Shown: positions 34,409 through 43,739 of the stretch, in pieces
Layout: every line of letters begins with the position of its first letter
How positions within the stretch are numbered: the stretch's first letter is position 1
Source of the DNA: an uncultured Mycoplasmatota bacterium
GTDB taxonomy: Bacteria > Bacillota_I > Bacilli_A > RF39 > UBA660
Direction of reading: 5' to 3'
Assembly (NCBI GenBank): GCA_900556025.1
Contig: USNG01000003.1
Span: 1-62,494, forward strand
Length of the DNA stretch: 62,494 bases
Notes under the pieces: model-generated
Told to the model about the DNA's origin: nothing
The model's input: the letters and a program-made list of their open reading frames with translations, nothing else
The model's database searches: none
Translations under genes and position numbers: made by a program

Positions 34409-35187
34409 GAAAATTATTAAAGTATGATTTAAAATATAGTTATAAAGCATTAGTTGTGTTTTATATATTGTCTATATTATTTGCTGTATTATCAAGATTA
34501 TGTTTATTATCTGATTCTAATATAATGATTATTCTTTATAAAGTTAATTGTGGTATTACTATATCTATGATGGTTAATATTCTAATAAATAATTTACTTA
34601 GAATATGGGTTAGATTTAATAATAATATTTATAAAGATGAATCTTATTTAACACATACATTACCAGTAGAAAAAAGAGATATTTATTCTTCTAAAATATT
34701 AGCAGCTATTATAAGTGTTTTTACTTCTATAATTGTTATATTTATTTGTTTAGTACTTTGTTATTATAGTAAAGAAAATATAGAATTTTTAAAGAATTCA
34801 TTAAATATCGTTGCTAATGCTTATTCTAGTTCTATAACTAATGTATTGTTAACATTATTTTTAATATTATTTTTAGAATTTACATTTATTATTTTAACTG
34901 GATTTGATGCTTTAATATTAGGACATAAATCTAATGATAATAAAATAATTAAGTCTGTGATATATGGTTTAGTAATTTATATGATATTTAATGTTTTATT
35001 ACTTTTAATAGTATATTTACTTGGAACATTTAATACGGATATTATGGCTATATTTAGTCATGAAAGTATAAAGATTGAAACTATTAAGATATTATTAAAT
35101 GTTATTATGATAGTTTATGTAATATATTTAATTATTCTTTATTTATTTGGAATTAAAGAATTTAAGAAAGGTGTTAATGTTGAATAA
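34402..35187 (+). CDS. ABC-type membrane subunit of the GntR operon
   Basis: A 261-residue membrane protein with about six hydrophobic segments and a short charged loop with YKDESYLTHTLPVEKRDIY (near residues 75-93), a motif common in ABC-2 permeases of Firmicute YtrB-type operons. It is the probable partner of the preceding ATPase, whose gene it overlaps. AGGAGG lies upstream. It ends in a terminator shared with arginase. Confidence 0.8.
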   Translation: MLRKLLKYDLKYSYKALVVFYILSILFAVLSRLCLLSDSNIMIILYKVNCGITISMMVNILINNLLRIWVRFNNNIYKDESYLTHTLPVEKRDIYSSKILAAIISVFTSIIVIFICLVLCYYSKENIEFLKNSLNIVANAYSSSITNVLLTLFLILFLEFTFIILTGFDALILGHKSNDNKIIKSVIYGLVIYMIFNVLLLLIVYLLGTFNTDIMAIFSHESIKIETIKILLNVIMIVYVIYLIILYLFGIKEFKKGVNVE

Positions 35188-35191
35188 AAAA

Positions 35192-35222
35192 ATCTTCAGA
35201 TTATTTCTGAAGGTTTTCTTTT
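35192..35222. terminator. Bidirectional terminator between permease and arginase genes
   Basis: ATCTTCAGA (35192-35200) pairs with TCTGAAGGT (35206-35214), flanked by an A-run on the left and TTTTCTTTT on the right. It overlaps the arginase stop. Confidence 0.75.
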
Positions 35223-36037
35223 ATGTAATTTATTGTATCTAATACAATATTTAATGATTTATTGTTAGAGTCAGTTAAAGGATTATATTCTACTATATCC
35301 ATTGAAACTATATTTAGTTTACTAGTAAATTCTTTTATTGCTTCTTGTGCTTCTTTATATGTTATACCATTATTCCATTTATTTGGAATATTTACTCCAG
35401 GACATTCTTTTGTACTAATTGAATCAATATCAAAACTTAAATGTATATTTTTTGTTTTAAAATTTAAATATTCTATTGCTTCTTTTAGACAAGTGTCAAT
35501 TCCCTTAGTATTTATATCATCTAATGTGAAATTTTTAATATTATATTTATTTATTAATTCTTGTTCTGGCTCATCTATATCATTTATACCAAATAGTACA
35601 ACATTTTCATATTTTACTTTAGTTTTATCAAAATATAATTTAGTAAGTTCATCTTGACCAAATCCCATTGAAGCAGCTAATGGGTAACCATGAATATGAA
35701 AAGTAGTAGTAGTTTTATCTGTATTAATATCTGGATGTGTATCTAACCATATTACTCCTAAATCATCATAGTTTTTAGCAGAACCTGCGATAGATCCGAT
35801 AGCTAAGCTATGATCTCCACCAACAGTAATTGGTATTATGTTATTTTTTATAGTTTCATCAACAATTTTAGCAAGTTCTGTATCGTATTTAACAACAGTA
35901 TCTAAATCTTTATCTAAAACATTTATGTTTATTATTTCATCTAACTTACAATTATCATTTATTGCATTTATTCCCATGTCACAGCCATCAACATGACAAC
36001 CCTCTTTCATAGGAAATCCAATTAATTTTATTTTCAT
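35201..36037 (-). CDS. Arginase family ureohydrolase (RocF-like)
   Basis: A 278-residue protein (RocF is about 296). Metal-binding motifs: GGDHS (residues 73-77), DTHPD (99-103, usually DAHxD) followed by INTDKTTTTFHIHGYPLA, SFDIDS near 204 (both Asp bind manganese) and SMDIVEYNP near 250. The DINT..TT..HG arrangement is that of arginase rather than agmatinase, so it probably splits arginine into ornithine and urea. Asp-Thr-His in place of Asp-Ala-His is a mild change. A GGGAG-like site precedes the start. No ornithine pathway genes are adjacent. Confidence 0.85.
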   Translation of the reverse strand: MKIKLIGFPMKEGCHVDGCDMGINAINDNCKLDEIININVLDKDLDTVVKYDTELAKIVDETIKNNIIPITVGGDHSLAIGSIAGSAKNYDDLGVIWLDTHPDINTDKTTTTFHIHGYPLAASMGFGQDELTKLYFDKTKVKYENVVLFGINDIDEPEQELINKYNIKNFTLDDINTKGIDTCLKEAIEYLNFKTKNIHLSFDIDSISTKECPGVNIPNKWNNGITYKEAQEAIKEFTSKLNIVSMDIVEYNPLTDSNNKSLNIVLDTINYIKENLQK

Positions 36038-36111
36038 ATTTTTTCTCCCAAACGATTATATCAAAAAAATAAATAAATTTAAACTTTTAATTCATAATAA
36101 TAGAGATGAAT

Positions 36112-36492
36112 ATGAAAAAAATATTATTTTTCTTTATTTTATTTTTTACATTTAATACTTTAGAAATAGAATCTAATAGTGATAAATATCTTGTATATAA
36201 TAGAAAAGATATTTATGATACTGGTTCTTTTAAAGTATTCTTTTATAATGCTAATAGTGAGAAATTAGATAAATTTATTAAAGAAAATAATATTATCGTT
36301 AAATATTATATTGTTAATGATAAAAAATATTATGTTAGAAATATTGATAAATTAATTCTTTTATATACTAGTGAGATGAATAGTAATGATAAGATTTATT
36401 ATTTATATAATGGTATAAATATTGATGGTGTTTGTGTTAATACAAGTGTTGAAAAGTTGATGTTGTTTGAGAAAGAATTTAATATTTATTAG
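36112..36492 (+). CDS. Small exported hypothetical protein
   Basis: A 126-residue protein. ATG 36112 gives a normal signal peptide (MKKILFFFILFFTF); an ATG two codons earlier is also possible. The ribosome binding site is weak (GAGATGA). The mature part is Tyr/Asn/Lys-rich with beta-strand character and no recognised motif. It is close to, and in the same direction as, the HExxH membrane protein at 36.5 kb. Confidence 0.5.
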   Translation: MKKILFFFILFFTFNTLEIESNSDKYLVYNRKDIYDTGSFKVFFYNANSEKLDKFIKENNIIVKYYIVNDKKYYVRNIDKLILLYTSEMNSNDKIYYLYNGINIDGVCVNTSVEKLMLFEKEFNIY

Positions 36493-36538
36493 TTGATATT
36501 AGTTTTGTATTATTATAAAATTATAATAGGTGAAGTAT

Positions 36539-38329
36539 ATGAAGAAGTTATTAGCTACATTTTCTTATGCAGGAAATTTTTATGAATTGTATGTTGATAA
36601 GTATGGTAAAACATCTGTGGTTGTGATAGGTAAGAATAAGCATAAAGTAAATAATGATGAAATATGTAAAAAAGTTATTGATAGGATTAATGAACTTAGA
36701 AATGAATATTTTTATAGTGTAGATTTTAAAGGTGAAAAAGTAGATGTTTATTTTGATGGAATAACTGATTTATTTTATTTTAAAAAAGATGGTATAAGAA
36801 TTAAAGAAGAAGATTCTAAATATTTAGATTTATACAAGATGTATAATTATTTACCTGAATATTCTATATATGATGACGATGGTGATAATATTTTTGATTT
36901 TCCTTATGATGATTTTGAACGAAGATCATCAATGTATTCTTCTTATCCAGATGATGATTATTTTACCGCTGACTATAATTATAAAAGTAATTTAAAGAAA
37001 CAAAAAAAGAAAAAGTTAAAAATTATTATTGGTTCTGTAGCATTAAGTGTTTCATTATTAGTTGGTTCTTTTGTTGCAATACCTAAAATTATTCAAGCAA
37101 AAGATAATAGTGATGAAATCAATCGTGTTGAAGTAACTGATACAATTGAAGTAACTGATACATTAGATGATCCTGTAATTGTATATTCTAGGCCATCAGA
37201 TTTATCACCTGAAGAACAAATAAGAGAGTCAATTATTGAACACTGTGGAGAACAACCAGAGTGGGTATATGAAGATGCAATAAATACTTATAATGAAAAT
37301 AAAAAATGGGATAGACTTTGGGATGCGATGTACAGAGGTGCTTCACAGGAAGAATTAGATAGAATTAGTGATGAAATAGAAGCTGAAATATCTGCAGAAA
37401 AAAAAGAAAAATTAAATATCGATATTAGTTTGGCAACTGAAAGAACAAATAGATTAATTGAAGCAATTAATAGTAATCAAAATATAACAGATGAAGAAAA
37501 GAATATTCTTGTAAATGGACTATTTACTACTTTTCAACAAGATGGTAAATATTTTGAGGAAGAACGTTTTGAATATGTTCTTAAACTGTTATCTGATTTT
37601 AAAATAGATAGGGTATATTTAGAAAATGATGCTGCTATTGAGAATGATGATGGTTTTAAAGTGGCTGGGACATATTATTCAGGTGGTAATTTGGTGACTA
37701 TATATACAGATGATACTTATGCAAGAACGTTATGCCATGAGGTACAACATATTCTTGGTGGAATGCGTGACTATACATATGTTTATAATAAAGTTAATGA
37801 AGGAATGAATGAATCATATTGTAATAGTGATACAGTTTATGAGACTGAAAGACTTTTTTATATAATTTTTGAGCAAATTTATGGTGAAGAATTTTTAAAA
37901 GATGCCTTTTATAATGAAAAAAGGATAAAATTAGCATTAGAAGAAAGTTTTTCAAATGTAGATTATATGAAGCATTATGATTTGCTTGTTGAAATTAACG
38001 GTTTCCTTATCAATTGTCAATTAAAAGGATTAAAAGAATTACGTGAAGATCCAGAATATCAAAATAAGGTTAATAAATATTTTGATGCTTTGATGAATGA
38101 GTATAATGAAGTTAACGGATTAGATTGGCATAACAATAGTGTTTTGGTTGCTTGTCAAAAAGTTTTAACTGGAATGAATTTGGATCTACCGGATAATCTT
38201 GATGTAACAGGTATAAAAAAAGGTGAAGATGGAAATTATTATTTTCAATATTCTGGTAAATATACATATAGTATTGATGGATCAACATCAACTAATTATT
38301 TTGGAAATCATGAAGAAATGATAAGATAG
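36539..38329 (+). CDS. Membrane protein with extracellular HExxH...NEG domain
   Basis: A 596-residue protein. ATG 36539 follows AGGTGA; a GTG three codons upstream lies in that site. Residues 1-150 are a cytoplasmic beta-rich domain with an acidic Tyr/Asp patch (about 115-145); a KKQKKKK stretch precedes a single membrane segment (about 159-181). The extracellular part begins with a duplicated EVTDT and ends in a domain with HEVQH near residue 400 and NEGMNESYC near 419, giving a gluzincin-like zinc site as in the 17.7-kb gene. It is probably a membrane-tethered protease facing outwards; the inner domain could sense or signal. The family is not recognised. Confidence 0.65.
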   Translation: MKKLLATFSYAGNFYELYVDKYGKTSVVVIGKNKHKVNNDEICKKVIDRINELRNEYFYSVDFKGEKVDVYFDGITDLFYFKKDGIRIKEEDSKYLDLYKMYNYLPEYSIYDDDGDNIFDFPYDDFERRSSMYSSYPDDDYFTADYNYKSNLKKQKKKKLKIIIGSVALSVSLLVGSFVAIPKIIQAKDNSDEINRVEVTDTIEVTDTLDDPVIVYSRPSDLSPEEQIRESIIEHCGEQPEWVYEDAINTYNENKKWDRLWDAMYRGASQEELDRISDEIEAEISAEKKEKLNIDISLATERTNRLIEAINSNQNITDEEKNILVNGLFTTFQQDGKYFEEERFEYVLKLLSDFKIDRVYLENDAAIENDDGFKVAGTYYSGGNLVTIYTDDTYARTLCHEVQHILGGMRDYTYVYNKVNEGMNESYCNSDTVYETERLFYIIFEQIYGEEFLKDAFYNEKRIKLALEESFSNVDYMKHYDLLVEINGFLINCQLKGLKELREDPEYQNKVNKYFDALMNEYNEVNGLDWHNNSVLVACQKVLTGMNLDLPDNLDVTGIKKGEDGNYYFQYSGKYTYSIDGSTSTNYFGNHEEMIR

Positions 38330-38413
38330 TTAATGTAAAGTTATGGTCATTGAATTGTTTTAAATTTATTATATGTTAAAATTAGTGTATGAATAGTCGA
38401 CTTAGGAGGAATA

Positions 38414-38629
38414 ATGTTTAATAAATTTAAAAGTAAAAAAGAAGAGGCTAGATATGAGCCAGTATTCAATGGAACTGAAGAAGAATTAAGTGAAGAAGAT
38501 CTAGATTTATATGATAAAGAAATGTTAGAAATGGCTCAAATGGGATTTAATAATTTAGAAGAATATAAAGGGTGGAAAGAAACTCAAAAAGAAAATGAAA
38601 AAAGAGAAGAAAATGTTATTACAAGATAA
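38414..38629 (+). CDS. Small acidic hypothetical protein
   Basis: A 71-residue, highly charged, helical protein rich in Glu and Lys (EEELSEEDLDLYDKEMLEM), without a membrane segment. The ribosome binding site is strong (AGGAGG, 6 bases before ATG), and a terminator overlaps its end, so it is a genuine single-gene unit. No family recognised. Confidence 0.65.
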   Translation: MFNKFKSKKEEARYEPVFNGTEEELSEEDLDLYDKEMLEMAQMGFNNLEEYKGWKETQKENEKREENVITR

Positions 38630-38649
38630 CGTTTTCTATCTTTTTTTTT
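38609..38649 (+). terminator. Terminator after the small acidic protein gene
   Basis: GAAAATGTTAT (38609-38619) pairs with ATAACGTTTTC (38626-38636), one G-T wobble, followed by a 9-T run after four bases. Confidence 0.75.
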
Positions 38650-38680
38650 AATTATGTATTATAATTAAAATGGTGATGAT

Positions 38681-41600
38681 ATGAAAAAAGATTATATTAT
38701 AGATGGTAATGAAGCTTGCGCAATGGGATCATATTTATTTAGTGAGGTGTGTGGTATTTATCCAATTACACCTGCTAGTCCTATGGCAACTCTTACTGAT
38801 AAATGGAGTAGTGCTGGAAAGAAGAATTTGTTTGATGATACTGTTAAAGTAATTGAAATGCAAAGTGAAGCTGGTGCTGCAGCAGTAACTCATGGTTCTT
38901 TGCAAGCTGGAAGTTTAAGTACAACATTTACTGCTTCTCAAGGTTTACTTTTGATGATACCTACAATGTATAAAATGGCTGGTGAAATGTTACCTGCAGT
39001 AATACATGTTGCAGCTAGAAGTTTGGCAACTCATGCTTTATCTATATTTGGTGATCATCAAGATATATATGCTACTCGTAGTACTGGATTTTGTATGTTA
39101 GCATCAAGTTCAGTAGAAGATGCTTATTATATGGCAATAGTTGCTCATATGTCTGCAATAGAATCTTCTCTTCCATTTTTACATTTCTTTGATGGATTTA
39201 GAACAAGTCATGAATTAAATAAAGTTAGTTTAGTTAATGAAGAAGAAATAAGAAAATTAATTGATTATGATAAAGTTTATGAATTTAAAAATAGAAGTTT
39301 AAATGTTGGTAAAGAGATTACTCGTGGTACTTCTCAAACTGGTGATGTTTATTTTCAAAATACTGAAGTAAGAAATAAATATTATGATAAAGTTGCTGAT
39401 ATTGTTCAAAATAATATGGAAAAAATAAATAGACTTGCTATGACTGAATATAAACCATTTAATTATTATGGTAGTAAAGATGCTACTCATGTAATTGTAG
39501 CTATGGGAAGTGTATGTGATACAGCTAAAACAGTTGTTGATTATTTAAATTCTCATGGTAAAAAAGTCGGTGTTATTGAAGTACATTTATATAAACCATT
39601 TAGTGTAAAACACTTGTTAAATGTTTTACCATCTACTGTAAAGAATATTGCAGTACTTGATAGAACTAAAGAATCTGGTAGTATTGGTGAACCATTATAT
39701 TTAGATGTTAGTTTAGCATTAAAAAATAAAAATATTAATATAGTTGGTGGAAGATATGGTCTTTCTAGTAAAGATGTTCCATTAAAAGATATTAATGCTG
39801 TTTTTGAAAATATATTTAGTAGTAAACCAAAAAATAATTTTACTATAGGTATTTGTGATGATGTTACTCATTTAAGTTTAGAAGGTAAAGAAATAGATTA
39901 CAAGCCTGATTATAAAGAAATTAAAGTATATGGATTTGGTTCTGATGGAATGGTTGGAGCTTCTAAAAACTTTATGAAAGTACTAGGAGAAAAAGAAGAT
40001 AATTATGTTCAAGGATATTTTGAATATGATTCAAAAAAGAGTGGTGGAGTTACAATATCTCATTTAAGAGTTGGTCCATCTAAAATAAATGCTCCATATT
40101 TCTTAACTAGTCCTGATTTTGTAGTAGTATCTAAAGATATATATTTAAATAGATATTATTGTTTAAAAGATATTAAAGAAAATGGAATATTATTAATAAA
40201 TAGTAATAAGAGTGATAAAGAATTAAATGAATTAATTAATAATGATAATAAGAAAGAAATATTAAATAAGAATATTAAAGTTTATATAGCTAATTTAGAT
40301 GAATTAAATTCTAAGTATTCTCTTAAAGGAAAAATCAATAATATTATGTGTATGTATATGATTAAGATAAGTGGATATTCTAGAAATGAAATAGAAGACT
40401 TTAAAAAATTAGTTAAGAAAACATATTCTTCTAAAGGTGAAGAAGTTGTTGAAAATAACTTGAATGCTATTGATGAAGGATTAAAGTATTTAGAAGAAAT
40501 AAATAATAAAATATTTACTTTAGGTGAAGAACATAAGAATACTAAAGATTTTACTGATGAGGTATTAAAATTAAGAGGTAATAATTTAAAAGTATCTGAT
40601 TTTGATAAATATAAAGATGGTACTTTTGAAGGTGGTACAGCTAAGAGTGATAAGAGAAAAATATCTCCATTTGTACCAAAATGGTGTAGTGGTAATTGTA
40701 TAGAGTGTAATCAATGTGCATTTGTTTGTCCTCATGCTTGTATTAGACCATTCTCATTATTTGATAATGAACTTATTATGGCACATTTAGATAAAAGTGA
40801 AACTATACCAAGTATTGGTGAAAAAGATAAGAATTTTTATATGGCAATTAATGAAGCTAATTGTACTGGTTGTGGTTTATGTATAAAAGCTTGTCCTGGT
40901 AAGAATGGAGAAAAGGCTTTAGAAGAAGGAGAATTTAGTGAAAGACATGATAAAATAAGTGACTATTTATTTAATAATCATGAAAATGTTACTCCTTTTA
41001 ATAAATTTACAGTTAAAGGAATTGGATTTCAAAAACCTTATTTTGAATTTAGTGGAGCATGTGCTGGATGTGGAGAAGCCGCTTATATAAAACTTTTAAC
41101 TGAATTGTATGGACGTAATATGGTAATAGCTAATGCTACTGGATGTTCTTCAATATATGGAGGAAGTTTACCATTAACACCTTATAAGATTCCATGGATG
41201 AATTCTTTATTTGAGGATAATGCTGAATTTGGTTTTGGTATTCATATGTCTTATAAGAAAATGAGAGAAAGACTTAAAAAGTTAATGTATAAATATAAAG
41301 ATGAAGTAACACCAGAAATTAAAGCTACTTTTAAAGAGTGGATTGATAATATGGATGATGATGATTTAACATTAGCTATAAAAGAAAAACTAGAGAAGAG
41401 TAGTATTCCTTTAGAAATAAGAAAATTAATAGATTATATACCAGCTAGAACTGTATGGATTTTAGGTGGAGATGGATGGGCATATGATATTGGATATGGT
41501 GGTCTTGATCATGTACTTCATAGTAATGAAAATATCAATATAATGGTACTTGATACAGAAGTTTATTCAAATACAGGTGGTCAAAAATCAAAATCTACTA

Positions 41601-42082
41601 GAATAGGTTCAGTTGCAGAATTTGCATCAAGTGGTAAATTAGAAAGTAAAAAAGATTTATTTAAAATTGCTATGGCTATACCTAATGTTTATGTTGGAAG
41701 TATATCTATGGGAGCTAATATGATGCAAGCTTTAAAAACATTTAAAGAAGCAAAAGAACATAATGGACCATCATTAATAATCGCATATAGTCCATGTATT
41801 GAACAAGGAATTAGAGGTGGACTTGGTAATTCACTTGATGAACAAAAATTACTTGTTGAAGTTGGATATAACTTATTAATGAGATATAATCCAGAAGAAA
41901 ATAAATTAACAGTAGATTCTAAAGAACCAGATTTCACTAATTATGATATAGTATTTAATCATGAACTTAGATATAGAAATTTAGAAACTAAGAATCAAGA
42001 TGAATATCAAAGATTATATGAAGAAAATATGAATAATTCTAAATTAAGATATAATTATTACAAAGATTTAGAAAATAAATAA
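38681..42082 (+). CDS. nifJ: Pyruvate:ferredoxin (flavodoxin) oxidoreductase
   Basis: An 1133-residue single-chain enzyme (family about 1170). Domain I begins with GNEACAMGSYLFSEV and YPITPASPMA; a central domain contains YKPFSVKHLL and VLDRTKESGSIGEP. Two [4Fe-4S] ferredoxin motifs lie near residues 669-690 (CIECNQCAFVCPH) and 727-740 (CTGCGLCIKACPG). The last domain binds TPP (GDGWAYDIGYGGLDHVL near 930, with a proximal-cluster Cys pair CAGCGE near 795). It oxidises pyruvate to acetyl-CoA and CO2, reducing ferredoxin, a hallmark of anaerobic metabolism. With PduL and an acetate kinase it would give ATP. GGTGATG precedes ATG; monocistronic. Confidence 0.96.
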   Translation: MKKDYIIDGNEACAMGSYLFSEVCGIYPITPASPMATLTDKWSSAGKKNLFDDTVKVIEMQSEAGAAAVTHGSLQAGSLSTTFTASQGLLLMIPTMYKMAGEMLPAVIHVAARSLATHALSIFGDHQDIYATRSTGFCMLASSSVEDAYYMAIVAHMSAIESSLPFLHFFDGFRTSHELNKVSLVNEEEIRKLIDYDKVYEFKNRSLNVGKEITRGTSQTGDVYFQNTEVRNKYYDKVADIVQNNMEKINRLAMTEYKPFNYYGSKDATHVIVAMGSVCDTAKTVVDYLNSHGKKVGVIEVHLYKPFSVKHLLNVLPSTVKNIAVLDRTKESGSIGEPLYLDVSLALKNKNINIVGGRYGLSSKDVPLKDINAVFENIFSSKPKNNFTIGICDDVTHLSLEGKEIDYKPDYKEIKVYGFGSDGMVGASKNFMKVLGEKEDNYVQGYFEYDSKKSGGVTISHLRVGPSKINAPYFLTSPDFVVVSKDIYLNRYYCLKDIKENGILLINSNKSDKELNELINNDNKKEILNKNIKVYIANLDELNSKYSLKGKINNIMCMYMIKISGYSRNEIEDFKKLVKKTYSSKGEEVVENNLNAIDEGLKYLEEINNKIFTLGEEHKNTKDFTDEVLKLRGNNLKVSDFDKYKDGTFEGGTAKSDKRKISPFVPKWCSGNCIECNQCAFVCPHACIRPFSLFDNELIMAHLDKSETIPSIGEKDKNFYMAINEANCTGCGLCIKACPGKNGEKALEEGEFSERHDKISDYLFNNHENVTPFNKFTVKGIGFQKPYFEFSGACAGCGEAAYIKLLTELYGRNMVIANATGCSSIYGGSLPLTPYKIPWMNSLFEDNAEFGFGIHMSYKKMRERLKKLMYKYKDEVTPEIKATFKEWIDNMDDDDLTLAIKEKLEKSSIPLEIRKLIDYIPARTVWILGGDGWAYDIGYGGLDHVLHSNENINIMVLDTEVYSNTGGQKSKSTRIGSVAEFASSGKLESKKDLFKIAMAIPNVYVGSISMGANMMQALKTFKEAKEHNGPSLIIAYSPCIEQGIRGGLGNSLDEQKLLVEVGYNLLMRYNPEENKLTVDSKEPDFTNYDIVFNHELRYRNLETKNQDEYQRLYEENMNNSKLRYNYYKDLENK

Positions 42083-42112
42083 ATTGACTTTAATGTCAAT
42101 TTTTTTATTTTT
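42081..42112 (+). terminator. Terminator after PFOR
   Basis: AAATTGAC (42081-42088), loop TTTAAT, GTCAATTT (42095-42102), then TTTTATTTTT. It overlaps the PFOR stop by two bases. Confidence 0.8.
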
Positions 42113-42137
42113 ATGTTAAAATAGTAATGATGAAAAT

Positions 42138-43739
42138 ATGAATGAGATAAGTAAAGAAGAATTAATTGGGAAAATCTCTTTAGAATATGAAAAAAATAAG
42201 AGTCAAATATTAGACGCCGTTAAAAATTGTAATGGTGAGTTTTCTATCGTGGAAATGGAAAAAGAATTAGATGACTTTTATAGTGAAGAAGAGATGCCTA
42301 ATGTTTCTTTTACTTATGATAAAGGTTCAATTGAGTGTTTTTATTTTCCTGATGATGTTATTTTAGAAATTATAAATAGTATTCCTAGAGATATTAAAAA
42401 ATTGACTGTTAGTGATAGAGTAGCTAGAATGATAGATTTTAGTGAATTTAATTTAGAAGAAGTAATTGTTATTTCTAGGTATACTCAAGCTGATGATATA
42501 ACATATAAATTACATCATGATTATAAGATAAGCAGAGTTGGTAATTATTGTTATGACTATTATGATTATTTAAAAGATGGTAATGATTTTTATTATAAGG
42601 CTCAACATTTGACAAATGAAGAAGTATTAGAGTTAGTTCATAAATATAAAGCTAAAAGTTATAGTATTGATTTAGGTAAAAAATATATTAGTTTGGGATT
42701 TGATAAAATAAGTGTTAATATCTCTGCTCATTTTGAAGATATGAGTGAAGTTTGTAAGCTTATAGTTGTTTTAGAAGAAGAAGGCTATGTTGTAAAAGAA
42801 GTGAATTTGTTTTCTTATGATCCAATAGATATAGATTATATTAATCAAAATTATGTTCTTTTAGATAAACTTGCTAAGAGAACAGACATATCTGTAGATT
42901 TTCCTTTTAGTAGTTCTACTATGAATTGGTATGAATTTAGAAGCTTAGTTGAAACAATTAGATGGTATAGAGAATTAATTAATAGTTATGATTTGTCACC
43001 AGTTGAAAAGCTTGCTTTTGCTTATGATATTTTAAAAACTTTTGAATATAATGCTGAAAGAAAAAATGAAGATTCTAGTATATCAAGAGAACCTCAAAAA
43101 ATTATATTTAGTGGTAATATTGTTTGCGCGGGATATGCAACATTTTTAAAAGAAGTTATTAGAGGACTTGATCCTAATATTAAATTAGGAACATATTCTT
43201 TAACTTGTTTTGAAGATAATGATGTTGTAGTATCTGGAAGACATATGAGAAATATAGTTAGGATTAATGATGATAAATATAATATTCATGGAATTTATTC
43301 ACTTGATTCAACTTGGGATAGTTATAGTAAAAAACGTGCTAAAATGTATGGAAATGAATATGATGCTTTAGATTTATATAAATATTTTTTAGTTCCATTT
43401 TCTAAATATAATGAAGTTTTTCCCCATGAAGAAAAGGATTCAATGTTTTATGGTGATATAGATTTTTTGAATAAAGATGTTAATCCTGAAAATATTAAAC
43501 GTGCTATTGAAATGTGCGGTACATTAAAAAATAAAGAATTATTTTATTGTGAAATAAATGATATGTTTGATAAAGAAGCTGATGCATCAACAAAATTAGT
43601 AGAATTTAATTCAAAAAGTATTCCAAAAGAAACATTATCTAGAATAATATATAATGTTAGAAAAGCTGAAGGGTATAGTGAAACAGAAGCTAGTAAAAAG
43701 TCAGAGGACTTTATTTATGAAGGTGAGAGGTCACTATGA
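42138..43739 (+). CDS. Transglutaminase-like cysteine protease-fold protein
   Basis: A 533-residue cytoplasmic-looking protein. The C-terminal half resembles transglutaminase-like domains: SPVEKLAFAYDILKTFEYN (near residues 292-310), then nucleophile-type GNIVCAGYATFLKEV (Cys near 332), a His in GRHMRNIVRI (near 374) and IYSLDSTWDS (Asp near 394), i.e. an ordered C-H-D triad. The N-terminal half is unknown. It could be a protease, amidase or cross-linking enzyme. No clear ribosome binding site (AATGATGA only). Its stop overlaps the start of the HExxH gene (ATGA), so the two are translationally coupled and probably functionally linked. Confidence 0.6.
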   Translation: MNEISKEELIGKISLEYEKNKSQILDAVKNCNGEFSIVEMEKELDDFYSEEEMPNVSFTYDKGSIECFYFPDDVILEIINSIPRDIKKLTVSDRVARMIDFSEFNLEEVIVISRYTQADDITYKLHHDYKISRVGNYCYDYYDYLKDGNDFYYKAQHLTNEEVLELVHKYKAKSYSIDLGKKYISLGFDKISVNISAHFEDMSEVCKLIVVLEEEGYVVKEVNLFSYDPIDIDYINQNYVLLDKLAKRTDISVDFPFSSSTMNWYEFRSLVETIRWYRELINSYDLSPVEKLAFAYDILKTFEYNAERKNEDSSISREPQKIIFSGNIVCAGYATFLKEVIRGLDPNIKLGTYSLTCFEDNDVVVSGRHMRNIVRINDDKYNIHGIYSLDSTWDSYSKKRAKMYGNEYDALDLYKYFLVPFSKYNEVFPHEEKDSMFYGDIDFLNKDVNPENIKRAIEMCGTLKNKELFYCEINDMFDKEADASTKLVEFNSKSIPKETLSRIIYNVRKAEGYSETEASKKSEDFIYEGERSL

